Position numbers and translations under genes: made by a program. A stretch of DNA of 64,000 nucleotides from Yeosuana marina. Its GTDB lineage: Bacteria; Bacteroidota; Bacteroidia; Flavobacteriales; Flavobacteriaceae. How positions within the stretch are numbered: position 1 is the stretch's first letter; every line of letters starts with the position of its first letter. The stretch lies in assembly GCF_011762485.1 (NCBI RefSeq), contig NZ_JAAKGI010000003.1, positions 1 to 64,000 of the forward strand, given 5' to 3'. The notes beneath the pieces are model-generated. The model was given only the letters and a program-made list of their open reading frames with translations. It did not search any database and had not been told where the DNA came from. This document shows positions 42,108 to 51,803 of the stretch, one piece after another.

Positions 42108-43865
42108 ATGAAATATTTTACAACATTAAGGTCTCTTTTAGTAATTATAATGTTAATCATTTCTAAACCAACATTTTCATGTACAATTTTTTGTGCAAAA
42201 GATCAAAACGATCATGTTTGGTTTGGGAATAATGAAGATTTTCAGTTTAGTTTTAAAAATTACGTAAATATTTTTCCAAAATCTACTCAAAATAAATTTG
42301 GCTACTTTACTTTTTCTAGAGACAAACCAGAAAATGGAAACAATGCGATGATTGCAGGAGGTTTTAATGAAGCTGGTTTAGCGTTAGATTTCAACTCAAC
42401 TGAACGCATATATCCAGTTAAAAATATGCAATCGAAAAAACCTTATCCTCCTGGTGATGATTTTATCCTTCCTTATATTTTAGGAAATTGTAAAACCGCT
42501 GAAGAGGTTATAGATTTCTTCAATAAATATTGGTTTAAATTTGGTTTTAGAAGTGCTCAAATGCATGTTGCCGACAAAAATGGGACATTTGCCATAATAA
42601 GTCCAACAGGATTTAAAGTTCAAAAAAATGAAAAATTTCAAGTTTCAACCAATTATGATATTTGTAGTGGTGCTGATGGCTCAACATGTTGGAGATTTCC
42701 AAAAGCCACAAAAATATTATCAGAAGAAAAAATTGGTTATGAGACAATGGCAAAAATATGTCAACAAACTGCTGTAACAGGAGCTTCAACAACGGTTTAC
42801 TCGAGTATATACAATTTAAATACAGGAGATGTGACGTTTTTTTTTGGTGGTGAGTATGATAAGCCTTATAACACAAATCTTAAAAAGTTATTAGAAAGAG
42901 GAAGGGTCTCGATACACCTAACCTCTTTTTTTCAAAATAATAATCTGGTAAAGCTTTATGACATTTTAGAATCTAAGATGGGTTCTAAAGCGTTTAAAAA
43001 GTTCAAAAAAATGAACTTAAATGATAAAGAATTAGAGTCTCTATTACCCAATCTTGTATATTATTATACAAGAGAAACTAATAAGAGTGTTATCTATCCT
43101 TTTATTTCTGAATATCAAAAGATTAACAATCAAGATGTTGATTTATGGTTCTTAAAGGCAATTTTTGAATATCAGAATGGTGATCTTAAAGCGTCTGATA
43201 ATACACTCCATTTATTTGATAAAAATTTCCCAGATTACATCTCTTATTCGAAAGATGTAAGAAATCGATTAAAAAAGATTTATCCAAAAAATACAAATTC
43301 AACAATTAAACTAAATGGATTTAAAAACGCAAAGTCTGTCTTTGTAAAGTACAAACCCTTTAGTAGTTCATTATATCCAATTAACAATTGCCTTTTCTTA
43401 AATCAAACTGAAAATGGTTGGGAAACTAAATTAAATCTTGATAAAGGAATATATAATTACACTTTTATAGTGGATGGAAATGAAGTTTTAGATTCAGAAC
43501 AAACTGTTTTGGAAATTAAAAATCTATTTGGAGAAACCATAGAATGTCATCAAGAAGTAGTGGGTTTTGAAAAAGACCTATCTAAAATAACTATAGAAGT
43601 AGATGTTCCAAATAAGGAAGATGTTATTTATGTAACTGGAAATCAAGAAGCAATATTTCAAGCTCCTTTGATTATGATGGAAAAGGTAAGTGACTTTAAA
43701 AGAAAATTAACAATTGAAGGACATTATCCTTTTGAATTTAATTTTGTTACAGGCGGTGCACAAAAAAAAGCTAATGTATTAGGTCATAAAACGGATATCA
43801 TAAGCGTTAGCAGCAAATCAGAGAAAACGAATTTTAAAATTTTGAATTGGGTTAAACAGAATTAA
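42108..43865 (+). CDS. Secreted Ntn-hydrolase (linear amide C-N hydrolase-like) with C-terminal CBM20-like domain
   Basis: 585 residues. The signal peptide ends TFS and Cys25 of CTIFCAKDQNDHVWFGNNED would become the N-terminal nucleophile after signal cleavage; the following GNNEDF and NxxxTERIY motifs fit choloylglycine hydrolase / acyl-CoA:6-aminopenicillanate acyltransferase-like Ntn enzymes. A helical TPR-like part is at about 290-400. The C-terminal ~95 residues are a CBM20-like domain homologous to the N-terminal domain of the esterase at 11227 (DVPNKEDVIYVTGNQEAIF against STPNKTDEVFIAGNQASLG). Confidence 0.75.
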   Translation: MKYFTTLRSLLVIIMLIISKPTFSCTIFCAKDQNDHVWFGNNEDFQFSFKNYVNIFPKSTQNKFGYFTFSRDKPENGNNAMIAGGFNEAGLALDFNSTERIYPVKNMQSKKPYPPGDDFILPYILGNCKTAEEVIDFFNKYWFKFGFRSAQMHVADKNGTFAIISPTGFKVQKNEKFQVSTNYDICSGADGSTCWRFPKATKILSEEKIGYETMAKICQQTAVTGASTTVYSSIYNLNTGDVTFFFGGEYDKPYNTNLKKLLERGRVSIHLTSFFQNNNLVKLYDILESKMGSKAFKKFKKMNLNDKELESLLPNLVYYYTRETNKSVIYPFISEYQKINNQDVDLWFLKAIFEYQNGDLKASDNTLHLFDKNFPDYISYSKDVRNRLKKIYPKNTNSTIKLNGFKNAKSVFVKYKPFSSSLYPINNCLFLNQTENGWETKLNLDKGIYNYTFIVDGNEVLDSEQTVLEIKNLFGETIECHQEVVGFEKDLSKITIEVDVPNKEDVIYVTGNQEAIFQAPLIMMEKVSDFKRKLTIEGHYPFEFNFVTGGAQKKANVLGHKTDIISVSSKSEKTNFKILNWVKQN

Positions 43866-43882
43866 TCTTTTTAGAAATAGAA

Positions 43883-44971
43883 ATGAATAAAATGATGGTA
43901 TATTTAGTTATAATAATCAGTAAATTATTTTTATTTACTTCATGCGAAAATGAAAATATAAACTCTAGCTCATTATCACATAGAATAGAAAAAAAAGTTA
44001 TAAAAATTGCAAAAAACAGAAATATTCCGTCTTTACAACTTACCCTAAGAACAGAAGATGATTTAGTTGATTTTAATTACAATCATAACGAAGTAAAAGA
44101 ACAAACATTATACGGAATTGGAAGCGCAACCAAATACCTTTCTGCGGTTCTAATTTTTAAACTAATTGAAGACAAAACACTAGAACTTAACCACAAAGTT
44201 TCTGATTACATAACGCTAGATAAGCCAATAACAGGGTTTGAAAGTTTAACCATTAAAAATCTTTTGAACCATACAAGTGGATTATCTGACTACACTAAAA
44301 ACCCTAAATGGATGGAGAGTGTAATGAAAAATAATGCACCAAAAACTTTCGAAGAAAAGATATCTCTTATTAATGGCACTCTGGAAAATATAGGCAATTT
44401 TTCTTACAGCAACACCAACTATCTTTTTCTGGAGAAAATTGTAGAAAACATAACTGAACAGGCATATAATTCTTATTTCAATAGGTTTTTTGCAAGTAAT
44501 AACCTTACCAATATAAAAATGGGTATTGAAGAAAATGGTTTACAGGCTTTTTTTGGACAAACAAAACAAGCAAGTGCAGATGTTTCAGATTGGAGGGAAT
44601 ATTACGGGTATGATGGCGGTGCTTTTACTAGCACAAAAGAGCTTGATAGTTTTTTAACAAATTTGTATAGAGATAAATCAATATTAAAGCCAAGTACAAT
44701 ATCTGAAATGGAAGAGTGGATAGACATGCAGCCAATGACTATACCCATTGGAAGTGGAATGATTTCAGAGTATGGCAATGGAATTATGAAATTAATCTAC
44801 CATGGGGAAGAATATATCGGCCATTTCGGAAGTACATTAAAATACCAATCTATGATATTTTATAACCAAAAAAACAATACTACTGTAAGCATTGTAACAA
44901 ACTGTAGTGGAAAATATTTTAACACAGTTTTTTTTCAAGAATTAATACCCGAGGTTTTAGATGAACTTTAA
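43883..44971 (+). CDS. Lipoprotein serine hydrolase, beta-lactamase family
   Basis: 362 residues. Lipobox LFTSC (Cys21). S81-A-T-K84 is the catalytic S-x-x-K, Y-S-N in FSYSNTNYLF, and IGHFGSTLKY supplies the H-x-G. Compact, without the extra C-terminal domain of the 334 and 48442 relatives. Substrate unknown. It lies between the Ntn-hydrolase and MDR genes with gaps of 17 and 11 bp, clearly in one transcript. Confidence 0.85.
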   Translation: MNKMMVYLVIIISKLFLFTSCENENINSSSLSHRIEKKVIKIAKNRNIPSLQLTLRTEDDLVDFNYNHNEVKEQTLYGIGSATKYLSAVLIFKLIEDKTLELNHKVSDYITLDKPITGFESLTIKNLLNHTSGLSDYTKNPKWMESVMKNNAPKTFEEKISLINGTLENIGNFSYSNTNYLFLEKIVENITEQAYNSYFNRFFASNNLTNIKMGIEENGLQAFFGQTKQASADVSDWREYYGYDGGAFTSTKELDSFLTNLYRDKSILKPSTISEMEEWIDMQPMTIPIGSGMISEYGNGIMKLIYHGEEYIGHFGSTLKYQSMIFYNQKNNTTVSIVTNCSGKYFNTVFFQELIPEVLDEL

Positions 44972-44982
44972 AAAAATAAATA

Positions 44983-45912
44983 TTGAAAGCTATCATTTAT
45001 AAAAGATATGGAGAACCAAATGTGCTAAAATTGGTTGAAATTAAAAAGCCAACCCTCAAACCAAATGAAGTTCTTGTTAAAGTTATAGCGTCTAGTGTAA
45101 CATCTGTCGATATAAGATTAAGAAAATCAGATTTTCCACTTATATTTTGGCTACTTGCAAGAATTATTTTTGGCCTTTTTGGACCAAGGAAAAAAATTTT
45201 AGGTCACGAATTTTCAGGAGTAATAATTGAAAAGGGAAATGCAGTTACCAAATTCAAATTACATGATGAAGTTTTTGGTACAACAACTATGTTAAAATCT
45301 GGCTCATATGCTGAATATGTTTGTATACCAGAAAGATGGAAATTTGGAGTTATTCAACATAAACCAAGAAAGTTAAATCATTTACAATCAGCAACTATTC
45401 CAATTGGTTCTATGACGGCAATGTATTTATTTGAAAAAAGTAATTTAGAAGAAAATCAAGTGATACTCATTTATGGTGCATCAGGAAGTGTGGGTAGCTA
45501 TGCTATACAAATAGCAAAAGCTAAAGGTGCTTTTGTTTTTGCTGTTTGTAGTGCTTCAAATTTTGAAATGGTAAAATCACTTGGTGCTGACTTGGTAATA
45601 GATTACAGAAAGGAGAAATACTATAGCTTAAATAGAAAGGTTGATGTAGTTTTTGATGCTGTAGGAAAAACAACTAAACTTAAGGCGAAAAGAATTTTAA
45701 AGAAGGGAGGCTCTTTTATTTCGGTTAAAATGGTAACTAAAGAAAAAAATGAACATTTGAGTAAAATAAAATTTTTAATTGAAGAAGAGAAATTAAAGCC
45801 ATACATAGACAAATCTTATAAATTTGAAGATATTGTTGAGGCTCATCAATATGTAGATAAAGGTCATAAAAAAGGAAATGTAGCTATTCAAATTTCTAAT
45901 GATTTAACATAA
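44983..45912 (+). CDS. Zinc-independent MDR-type NAD(P)-dependent alcohol dehydrogenase/quinone reductase
   Basis: 309 residues from a TTG start. KAIIYKRYGEPNVLKLVEIK is the typical start of quinone oxidoreductase-like MDR proteins; GHEFSGVII, and the dinucleotide loop YGASGSVGSYAIQIAKAKGA (A-S-G-x-V-G). The catalytic zinc ligands of alcohol dehydrogenase are not evident. Terminal gene of the 41364-45912 run; a short hairpin follows. Confidence 0.85.
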   Translation: MKAIIYKRYGEPNVLKLVEIKKPTLKPNEVLVKVIASSVTSVDIRLRKSDFPLIFWLLARIIFGLFGPRKKILGHEFSGVIIEKGNAVTKFKLHDEVFGTTTMLKSGSYAEYVCIPERWKFGVIQHKPRKLNHLQSATIPIGSMTAMYLFEKSNLEENQVILIYGASGSVGSYAIQIAKAKGAFVFAVCSASNFEMVKSLGADLVIDYRKEKYYSLNRKVDVVFDAVGKTTKLKAKRILKKGGSFISVKMVTKEKNEHLSKIKFLIEEEKLKPYIDKSYKFEDIVEAHQYVDKGHKKGNVAIQISNDLT

Positions 45913-45925
45913 ATTTCTAGATAAT

Positions 45926-45945
45926 AAACTAGCTAGTTTTTTTTA
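45926..45945 (+). terminator. Possible terminator
   Basis: The palindrome AAACTAGCTAGTTT (45926-45939) is followed by five more T. The stem is short and has no free loop, so strength is doubtful, but it sits just after the last gene of the SDR-MDR run. Confidence 0.4.
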
Positions 45946-46129
45946 AAATAGTTGCCTAATCTATAAACTTTAAAGCGATAAATTGTCTTTATTTATACTT
46001 GATTAAATAGTATACCAATTTTATTGGTTTTAGTATTTACAAAATGATTTATAATTGAAAAATATTAAATTTAACGGTATTTGTTTGTAAAATTAATATA
46101 AGTACATTACAATTTTTTATTTTTACTAC

Positions 46130-47170
46130 TTGGATATTCTTATTAACTTTTTATTTTTTTTCAGTGCTTTAGGTGCTTTTAATTGTTTACTGATAAGCTT
46201 CTATCTTGTTATACTAAATAAACCTAGAAATACATCTAATTATTATCTAGGAGCATTATTTCTTGTACTAGGCTTGAGAGTCACTAAATCAGTACTTATT
46301 TATTTTAATATTATTGTTTTAGAACAGATAATATTATTAGGATTATCTGCATGTATAGTAATTGGACCTCTGTTGTACCTCTATATAAAGTCTACGATAA
46401 ATTCTAATTTTCAGAGAAATGAATCGATATATCACCTTGTTCCCTTATTACTGATAGTTACTGTAGCAGGATTAACATATCCGTATCTATCAAATCAGAA
46501 TCTTTGGGTGAATTACTTAGTGCCTACGATATATTGTGTTTGGTTTATTTACCTCTGTTTTTCTTATTATTATTTAGTTCCTGTTTTTAAGAAAATCTCG
46601 CAAAAGAATATTAAACTTAAAGATATAGAAAAGTGGCTTATCAGTATTTTTATCGGTATAACCTTTGTATGGCTGGCTTACGCATTTTCATCTTTTACCT
46701 CATATATATCGGGAGCAGTAACATTTACTTTTGTTCTTTATATTCTGATATTAATAGTAGTATTTATTAAAAATAAAAACTCAATTTATTTTGAGAAAAT
46801 CAATCCAGCCAATCGTAAACTTTTAGACAATAAGTTGATACAACGATTAGATGAAGAGCTAGAAAGATGTATTGAAAATAATGAATTATATAGAAATCCA
46901 AATTTAAAATTAGTCGATGTCTCTAAGTGCCTAGATGTATTACCGTATGAATTATCAAACTATCTTAACGAAATAAAAAAGAAGAACTTTTCTACGCTTA
47001 TAAATGAGAAAAGAATTGATTGTGCGAAAGCTAAAATCCTATCAAATGATAAATATACCCTTGAATCGATTGGATACGACTGTGGGTTCAATTCTAAATC
47101 TACTTTTTTTAGAAGTTTCAAAAAATACACTGGTGTAACACCGTATCAATTCTTAAAACGGGAGTACTGA
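46130..47170 (+). CDS. AraC-family regulator with N-terminal membrane domain
   Basis: 346 residues from a TTG start. Seven hydrophobic segments in the first ~215 residues and an AraC helix-turn-helix pair at the C-terminus (about 245-346) with GYDCGFNSKSTFFRSFKKYT and GVTPYQFLKREY. As with the other copies it probably senses an envelope signal. It stands upstream of the DJ-1/PfpI, NTF2-like and serine hydrolase genes and may activate them. Confidence 0.85.
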   Translation: MDILINFLFFFSALGAFNCLLISFYLVILNKPRNTSNYYLGALFLVLGLRVTKSVLIYFNIIVLEQIILLGLSACIVIGPLLYLYIKSTINSNFQRNESIYHLVPLLLIVTVAGLTYPYLSNQNLWVNYLVPTIYCVWFIYLCFSYYYLVPVFKKISQKNIKLKDIEKWLISIFIGITFVWLAYAFSSFTSYISGAVTFTFVLYILILIVVFIKNKNSIYFEKINPANRKLLDNKLIQRLDEELERCIENNELYRNPNLKLVDVSKCLDVLPYELSNYLNEIKKKNFSTLINEKRIDCAKAKILSNDKYTLESIGYDCGFNSKSTFFRSFKKYTGVTPYQFLKREY

Positions 47171-47178
47171 TTTTAAAA

Positions 47179-47207
47179 TTGACACTTAATTGGTATTGTT
47201 ATATTCG
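47179..47207 (+). promoter_or_regulatory. Candidate promoter of the DJ-1/PfpI operon
   Basis: TTG (47179-47181), 18-bp spacer, TATATTCG (47200-47207), one mismatch to the TAnnTTTG -7 box, 41 bp before ATG 47249. Confidence 0.35.
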
Positions 47208-47248
47208 GTGATTAATTAGTTTCTGTTTTGTTTTGCAAAAAAAATATT

Positions 47249-48004
47249 ATGCATATAAAATCATCTTTATTATCACTCTTATTTGTACTAATTGGCTTGA
47301 AGACATCAGGTCAATCAGATACTGCTAAAAATAATAAAATACTATTTGTTGTTTCCAATGCACATTTTTATGGTGAGTCTAGTATCCCTACAGGAAACAG
47401 CTTTTCAGAAATAGTAATCGCTTATGATATGTTTATTTCTAATGGATATAAAGTGGATTTTGTTAGTCCAAAAGGTGGTTCTATATCTCTATCATGTATT
47501 AATACCTCTAATGAATTAGAAAAACAATACCTCTACAATTTTGACTTTATGAAGAAATTGAAGCAAACTAAAAATCCTGATACTATAGTTCCAGATGATT
47601 ACAAAGCTATTTATTATCCTGGAGGAAAAGCTGCAATGTTTGGTGTTCCTGAAAATGAGCAGATACAGAAGATTGCAAAATCAATTTATTATAATAATGG
47701 AGTTGTCGCATCTGTTTGTCATGGAACGGTTGGAATATTAAACATAAAACTAGATAATAATAGTTATTTGATTGAAGGCAAGAACTTAAATGGTAATCCC
47801 GAAGAATATGAGTACATAAGGTCTGATTATTTTAAATCGTTTCCATTCTTAATTAAAAAGACTGCAGAAAGTAGAGGATCTCATTTTAAATTCTCACCTA
47901 AGGGAAAACCTCACTTAGAAGTAGATAATAGATTAATAACAGGTCAAAATCCAGAGTCAACCATATTAGTTGCAGAAGCAATAATAAAAAAAATTAAAAA
48001 TTAA
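47249..48004 (+). CDS. DJ-1/PfpI-family protein (Hsp31-like), secreted
   Basis: About 251 residues from ATG 47249; the signal ends KTSGQS. The glutamine amidotransferase-like fold shows YYPGGKAAMFGVPENEQ (with the acidic residue) and the nucleophile elbow VASVCHGTVGIL with C-H, as in chaperone/glyoxalase-like Hsp31 members. FDFMKKLK...VPDDYKAI is typical of this subgroup. A signal peptide is unusual for the family and suggests periplasmic action. First of three closely spaced genes (gaps 4 and 1 bp). Confidence 0.8.
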   Translation: MHIKSSLLSLLFVLIGLKTSGQSDTAKNNKILFVVSNAHFYGESSIPTGNSFSEIVIAYDMFISNGYKVDFVSPKGGSISLSCINTSNELEKQYLYNFDFMKKLKQTKNPDTIVPDDYKAIYYPGGKAAMFGVPENEQIQKIAKSIYYNNGVVASVCHGTVGILNIKLDNNSYLIEGKNLNGNPEEYEYIRSDYFKSFPFLIKKTAESRGSHFKFSPKGKPHLEVDNRLITGQNPESTILVAEAIIKKIKN

Positions 48005-48008
48005 AATT

Positions 48009-48440
48009 ATGAAAACAAAAATTGTATTATTTATTACTACAAGTTTATTAGCATTAACAAACTATTCTCAAACTACAAATGATTACGATAAAATTAAAAC
48101 AACTTTAAATTATTATTTAGAAGGCGGTACAAATAATGATTTTAACCTGCTAAAAAAAGCATTTCATGAGAATGCAACAATGAGTTATATAAATGACGAT
48201 AAGTATGTAGAAGTTAATGCGATTAATTTTTTTAAAAAAGTTATAAAACCGGGTCCTAAACAAAATCGTACAACAAAAATTGATTATATAAATGTTTCAG
48301 GTAAAGTTGCAAATGCAAAAATTACTATAACCTATAAAAGTTTGGTTTTAGTTGATTACTTGAATTTAATCAAGATTAATAATGCTGAGTGGAAAATCGT
48401 GAATAAAGTATATGATAGATTCCCTAAAAATAAAAATTAA
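48009..48440 (+). CDS. Secreted NTF2-like protein (putative lumazine-binding family)
   Basis: 143 residues. The signal ends NYSQ. IKTTLNYYLEGGTNNDFNLL and KAFHENATMSYINDDKYVE are the start of an NTF2-like cone fold, ending DYLNLIKINNAEWKIVNKVY. Usually binds small hydrophobic ligands or acts as an isomerase or cyclase; unresolved here. It is four bases after the DJ-1/PfpI gene. Confidence 0.8.
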   Translation: MKTKIVLFITTSLLALTNYSQTTNDYDKIKTTLNYYLEGGTNNDFNLLKKAFHENATMSYINDDKYVEVNAINFFKKVIKPGPKQNRTTKIDYINVSGKVANAKITITYKSLVLVDYLNLIKINNAEWKIVNKVYDRFPKNKN

Positions 48441-48441
48441 A

Positions 48442-50136
48442 ATGACATTAAACAGTAAGCTATCTAAAAAATTATTCTTAATAATTTTGTTTTTAGGATT
48501 TAAATTGGGCGCTCAAAATGAGCTTAAAATATCTAATTCAGAAAAGCAACAAATAAATAAAATATTTGAAAGTTTTGATAGTACAAAAATCCCAGGTATT
48601 AATATAGGTATTGTTAAAGACGAGCAGCTCATTTTTCAAAACAGTTTCGGTATGGCCAATCTCGAGCATCAAATACCAACTCATATAAATAGTGTTTTTT
48701 CTTTAGCTTCCGTATCAAAACAATTTACAGCATATGGTATTTTGCTTCTTGAAAGTCAAGGTAAACTAAGGCTTTCTGACCCCATTCAAAAATATTTAAA
48801 GGATTTTCCACACTATAAATACCCAATTACAATTCAACAGTTAATTAATCATACAAGTGGTATTAGGTCTCACTTAATGCTATTGGGTAAAAAGGGCTAT
48901 ATTTCTGATGATAGGATAACAAAAAGGGATGTTAAGCAAGTTATTTACAATCAAAAAGAGCTAAATTTTATTCCTGGGACAGAATTTAATTACTCGAATT
49001 CCGGTTATTTTTTATTAGCTGAAATTATAGAAAAAGTCGCTAAACAATCTTTTCAAGAATTTTTAAGAGAAAATCTTTTTACGCCTTTAAAAATGAATAA
49101 TTCTCTTGTTATGGATAATTATCAAAAAGTGGTTCAAAATCGCGCAGAATCATATGAGATAATTGATACCAAATATATGAAATCCCCAGCAAATTATTCA
49201 TATTATGGTTCTACAGGCTTATTCTCAACAATTAAAGATATTGCAAAGTGGGCAATCTATTTAAACAGCAACAATGACGTTATATCTAGAAGCATGAATA
49301 TTAATTCATCAAAAGATAATCAATATTCTAATGGACAGTTTTTTGGGACCTACAAAGGACTTTATGAAATTCAACATACAGGTTCTGATGCAGGATACGT
49401 AGCTTATTTGGTTAGATATCCAGAGTTAAGATATGCATTTATTCTTTTAAGTAATAATGCTTCCGTAGATAGTAGGGGCTTAATCAATCAAGTTGTAGAT
49501 ATAATACTCAATGATAAATTCAAACAAGATAAAAACAAGAATCAAAACCAAACAAGCACCAATAACTTTATTGACCTAGATAAAGAGCAGTTAAGAAAAC
49601 ATGAAGGTATTTACATAAACAAAGACAACTTGTTAAAACGAACTATTAAAATTGATGACAAAGGCAATCTAAATTATATTAGAGAAGAAAGCGGTAGGGC
49701 TTCAAAATTGAACCCAATTGACGAAAATATTTTTCAATTAGGAGATTACCAAGATTTAAAGGTAGTTTTTAAGAACTTAGAATCTGAAAATAAGCATATT
49801 TTATCAATTTTAGCAGATAATAGTGAAGTAGAAAGTTATGAGAAATTTATTCCTAAAAAGTATAGTAAAAACGAATTATCCAAACTTATTGGAGACTACT
49901 ACAGTGAAGAATTGTTAACAACATATCATCTTAAGGTTCATGAAGGTTTCTTAACTATATTTCACGAAAAAATGCAATCTATTCAGTTAATACCAATTAG
50001 TGAAGATTTTTTTACAACTAATTCATGGCAGTTTAACAAGTTATCATTTAACAGGAATAAAAAAAATGAAATCATAGGATTTGAAATTTCGTCACCTAGA
50101 GCAAAAAATATTGATTTCGTAAAAAACAATGAGTAA
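48442..50136 (+). CDS. Secreted serine hydrolase, beta-lactamase family
   Basis: About 564 residues from ATG 48442, one base after the NTF2-like stop; a longer in-frame start at 48412 overlaps it. Signal ends LGAQ. ASVSKQFTAYGILL carries the S-x-x-K, NYSNSGYFLL the Y-x-N and IQHTGSDAGYVAY the H-T-G. A C-terminal domain of about 180 residues (about 385-564) is similar in placement to that of the 334-1824 protein. Last gene of the DJ-1 operon. Confidence 0.85.
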   Translation: MTLNSKLSKKLFLIILFLGFKLGAQNELKISNSEKQQINKIFESFDSTKIPGINIGIVKDEQLIFQNSFGMANLEHQIPTHINSVFSLASVSKQFTAYGILLLESQGKLRLSDPIQKYLKDFPHYKYPITIQQLINHTSGIRSHLMLLGKKGYISDDRITKRDVKQVIYNQKELNFIPGTEFNYSNSGYFLLAEIIEKVAKQSFQEFLRENLFTPLKMNNSLVMDNYQKVVQNRAESYEIIDTKYMKSPANYSYYGSTGLFSTIKDIAKWAIYLNSNNDVISRSMNINSSKDNQYSNGQFFGTYKGLYEIQHTGSDAGYVAYLVRYPELRYAFILLSNNASVDSRGLINQVVDIILNDKFKQDKNKNQNQTSTNNFIDLDKEQLRKHEGIYINKDNLLKRTIKIDDKGNLNYIREESGRASKLNPIDENIFQLGDYQDLKVVFKNLESENKHILSILADNSEVESYEKFIPKKYSKNELSKLIGDYYSEELLTTYHLKVHEGFLTIFHEKMQSIQLIPISEDFFTTNSWQFNKLSFNRNKKNEIIGFEISSPRAKNIDFVKNNE

Positions 50137-50297
50137 TTCTAAATGAGAAGAATATTCAGGTTATAAAAGCTCTAAAGTACGTAGCTTATAAAATAGTTTG
50201 TTATGTATTTTAGCGCATTTACAGATAATAAGGCTTCATCCGCAGAATAAAATTTTTATAATAAGCCCGTTTAAAGACCTTAGTAAAAAAACTACTA

Positions 50298-51664
50298 ATG
50301 CGATCTATTTTATTTGTTTTAATATTTTTGTTAAATGCTCAAGTATATTCCCCAAATAAATTAACCACTTGTAATGGTATTGTTTTAAATTCATCTAAAA
50401 ATGATCCAATATATTTTGTAACCTTGACTCTTTATCAATCTGATCGCATTATTGCAGTTACTTCAACTGATGAAGGTTAAAGTTTTAGATTAAATCTAGT
50501 TTCTAAAGCTACTCATGAAGAGATAAGTTGCTTAGGTTATTTAAGTAAAATTATCAAAATAGATAAATTATCCACAACAAATTACACAGAAATTAGACTT
50601 GAGCCAGAACCAAAAGCGCTTGATGAAGCAGTTATTAACGGTAAAAGGACCGTATCTGAATTTAAAATAGATAGAAAAATAATTAATTTAGGAACAGATT
50701 TGCAACAATCTGGAACCACCTTCTTTGAAGCATTTGATCAAATAGCGGATATACAAACGGATTTACGCACAGGTAGTATTTTATTGAGGAGAAGTGGCAA
50801 TATTGGAGTTTTAATAAATAGAAAACCCTTTATGTTAAACTCCACAGAGTTATTGCAACAAATTTTATCATCTTCTGTTGATAGAATTGAGATTATAACT
50901 TCGCCAACAGCTAAACAACAAGCTGACGGGCTTTTAGGAATGATAAACATCATTCTTAAAAAAATAGAGCCAAAGGATTTAACGCAAAACTCAACTCTTT
51001 AGTTAGAACAAGATAATATGGGTTTGGAGTTGAGACAAATTACAGTTATGGCAAGTATAAGTTTTGATTAAATGCCTATTATAATGATAGGCAGATTAAA
51101 AGTAGCTAAACCCTATCTAGACAGTTTGAAGACGATTCCCAAGAAAATCTATACACACCAACTTCTGTTGATAGATACGTTAAAAATATATTGCTTGGGA
51201 CAGATATTCTGATAAATAAAAAAAATGAATTTTCAATTGATTTCAATTATACAGATGATCCTCGTTACTTTAATAATCTTTCTTTATATAATTACGTTTC
51301 AGTAGAAGATGATTTTGTTTATAGCAGAAAAGCTTTTCATATACATGAAACTAGCAACTTAAATTTAAGTTATCAATATAAAATTATTGACGAAGATTAT
51401 CTTAAAATAAATAGAGTTTTTATTTCATATAAAAATGAAGCCGAAGCTACGGATTTTATAAATCAAGCATTAGTGTTTGAGCAAAAAAATGAAGATAAAA
51501 ATAGCTTACACTCGTTTGCTATTGACTACTCAAATTCAGTCTCTGAAAATATTAAATTTGAAACTGGATTTTTATGGAATGGAAGGCACTAAGATTTAGA
51601 ATTTATTGTTGATTTAGGAACCATTTCTAGCAAATACAGGTTTAATTATGTTGAAAATATTTGA
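50298..51664 (+). pseudogene. Decayed outer-membrane beta-barrel protein
   Basis: A signal peptide and CarboxypepD_reg-like domain (GIVLNSSKNDPIYFVTLTLY) stop at a TAA (50478). The same frame goes on through a plug-like part (LDEAVINGKRTVSEFKIDRK, VLINRKPFMLNSTELLQQIL) to a TAG (51000). A frameshift leads to TGA and TAA-broken barrel strands (YGFGVETNYSYGKYKF, then NEFSIDFNYTDDPRYF) and to a stop at 51592, with a last fragment ending at 51664. At least four stops and one frameshift, and the barrel is cut short compared with the 925-residue relative at 5033. Not functional. Confidence 0.85.
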
Positions 51665-51803
51665 GCTTTTTTATAGCAGTTGATAGTTTAACAAAAAGTC
51701 TTTTTAAGGTATCAATTTATAATTTTGACACAAACTTTATAACTCGGAGAGACTAGTCTTAATTATTGATTTAATATTTTAAACCAAACTTAATAAAAAC
51801 CAA

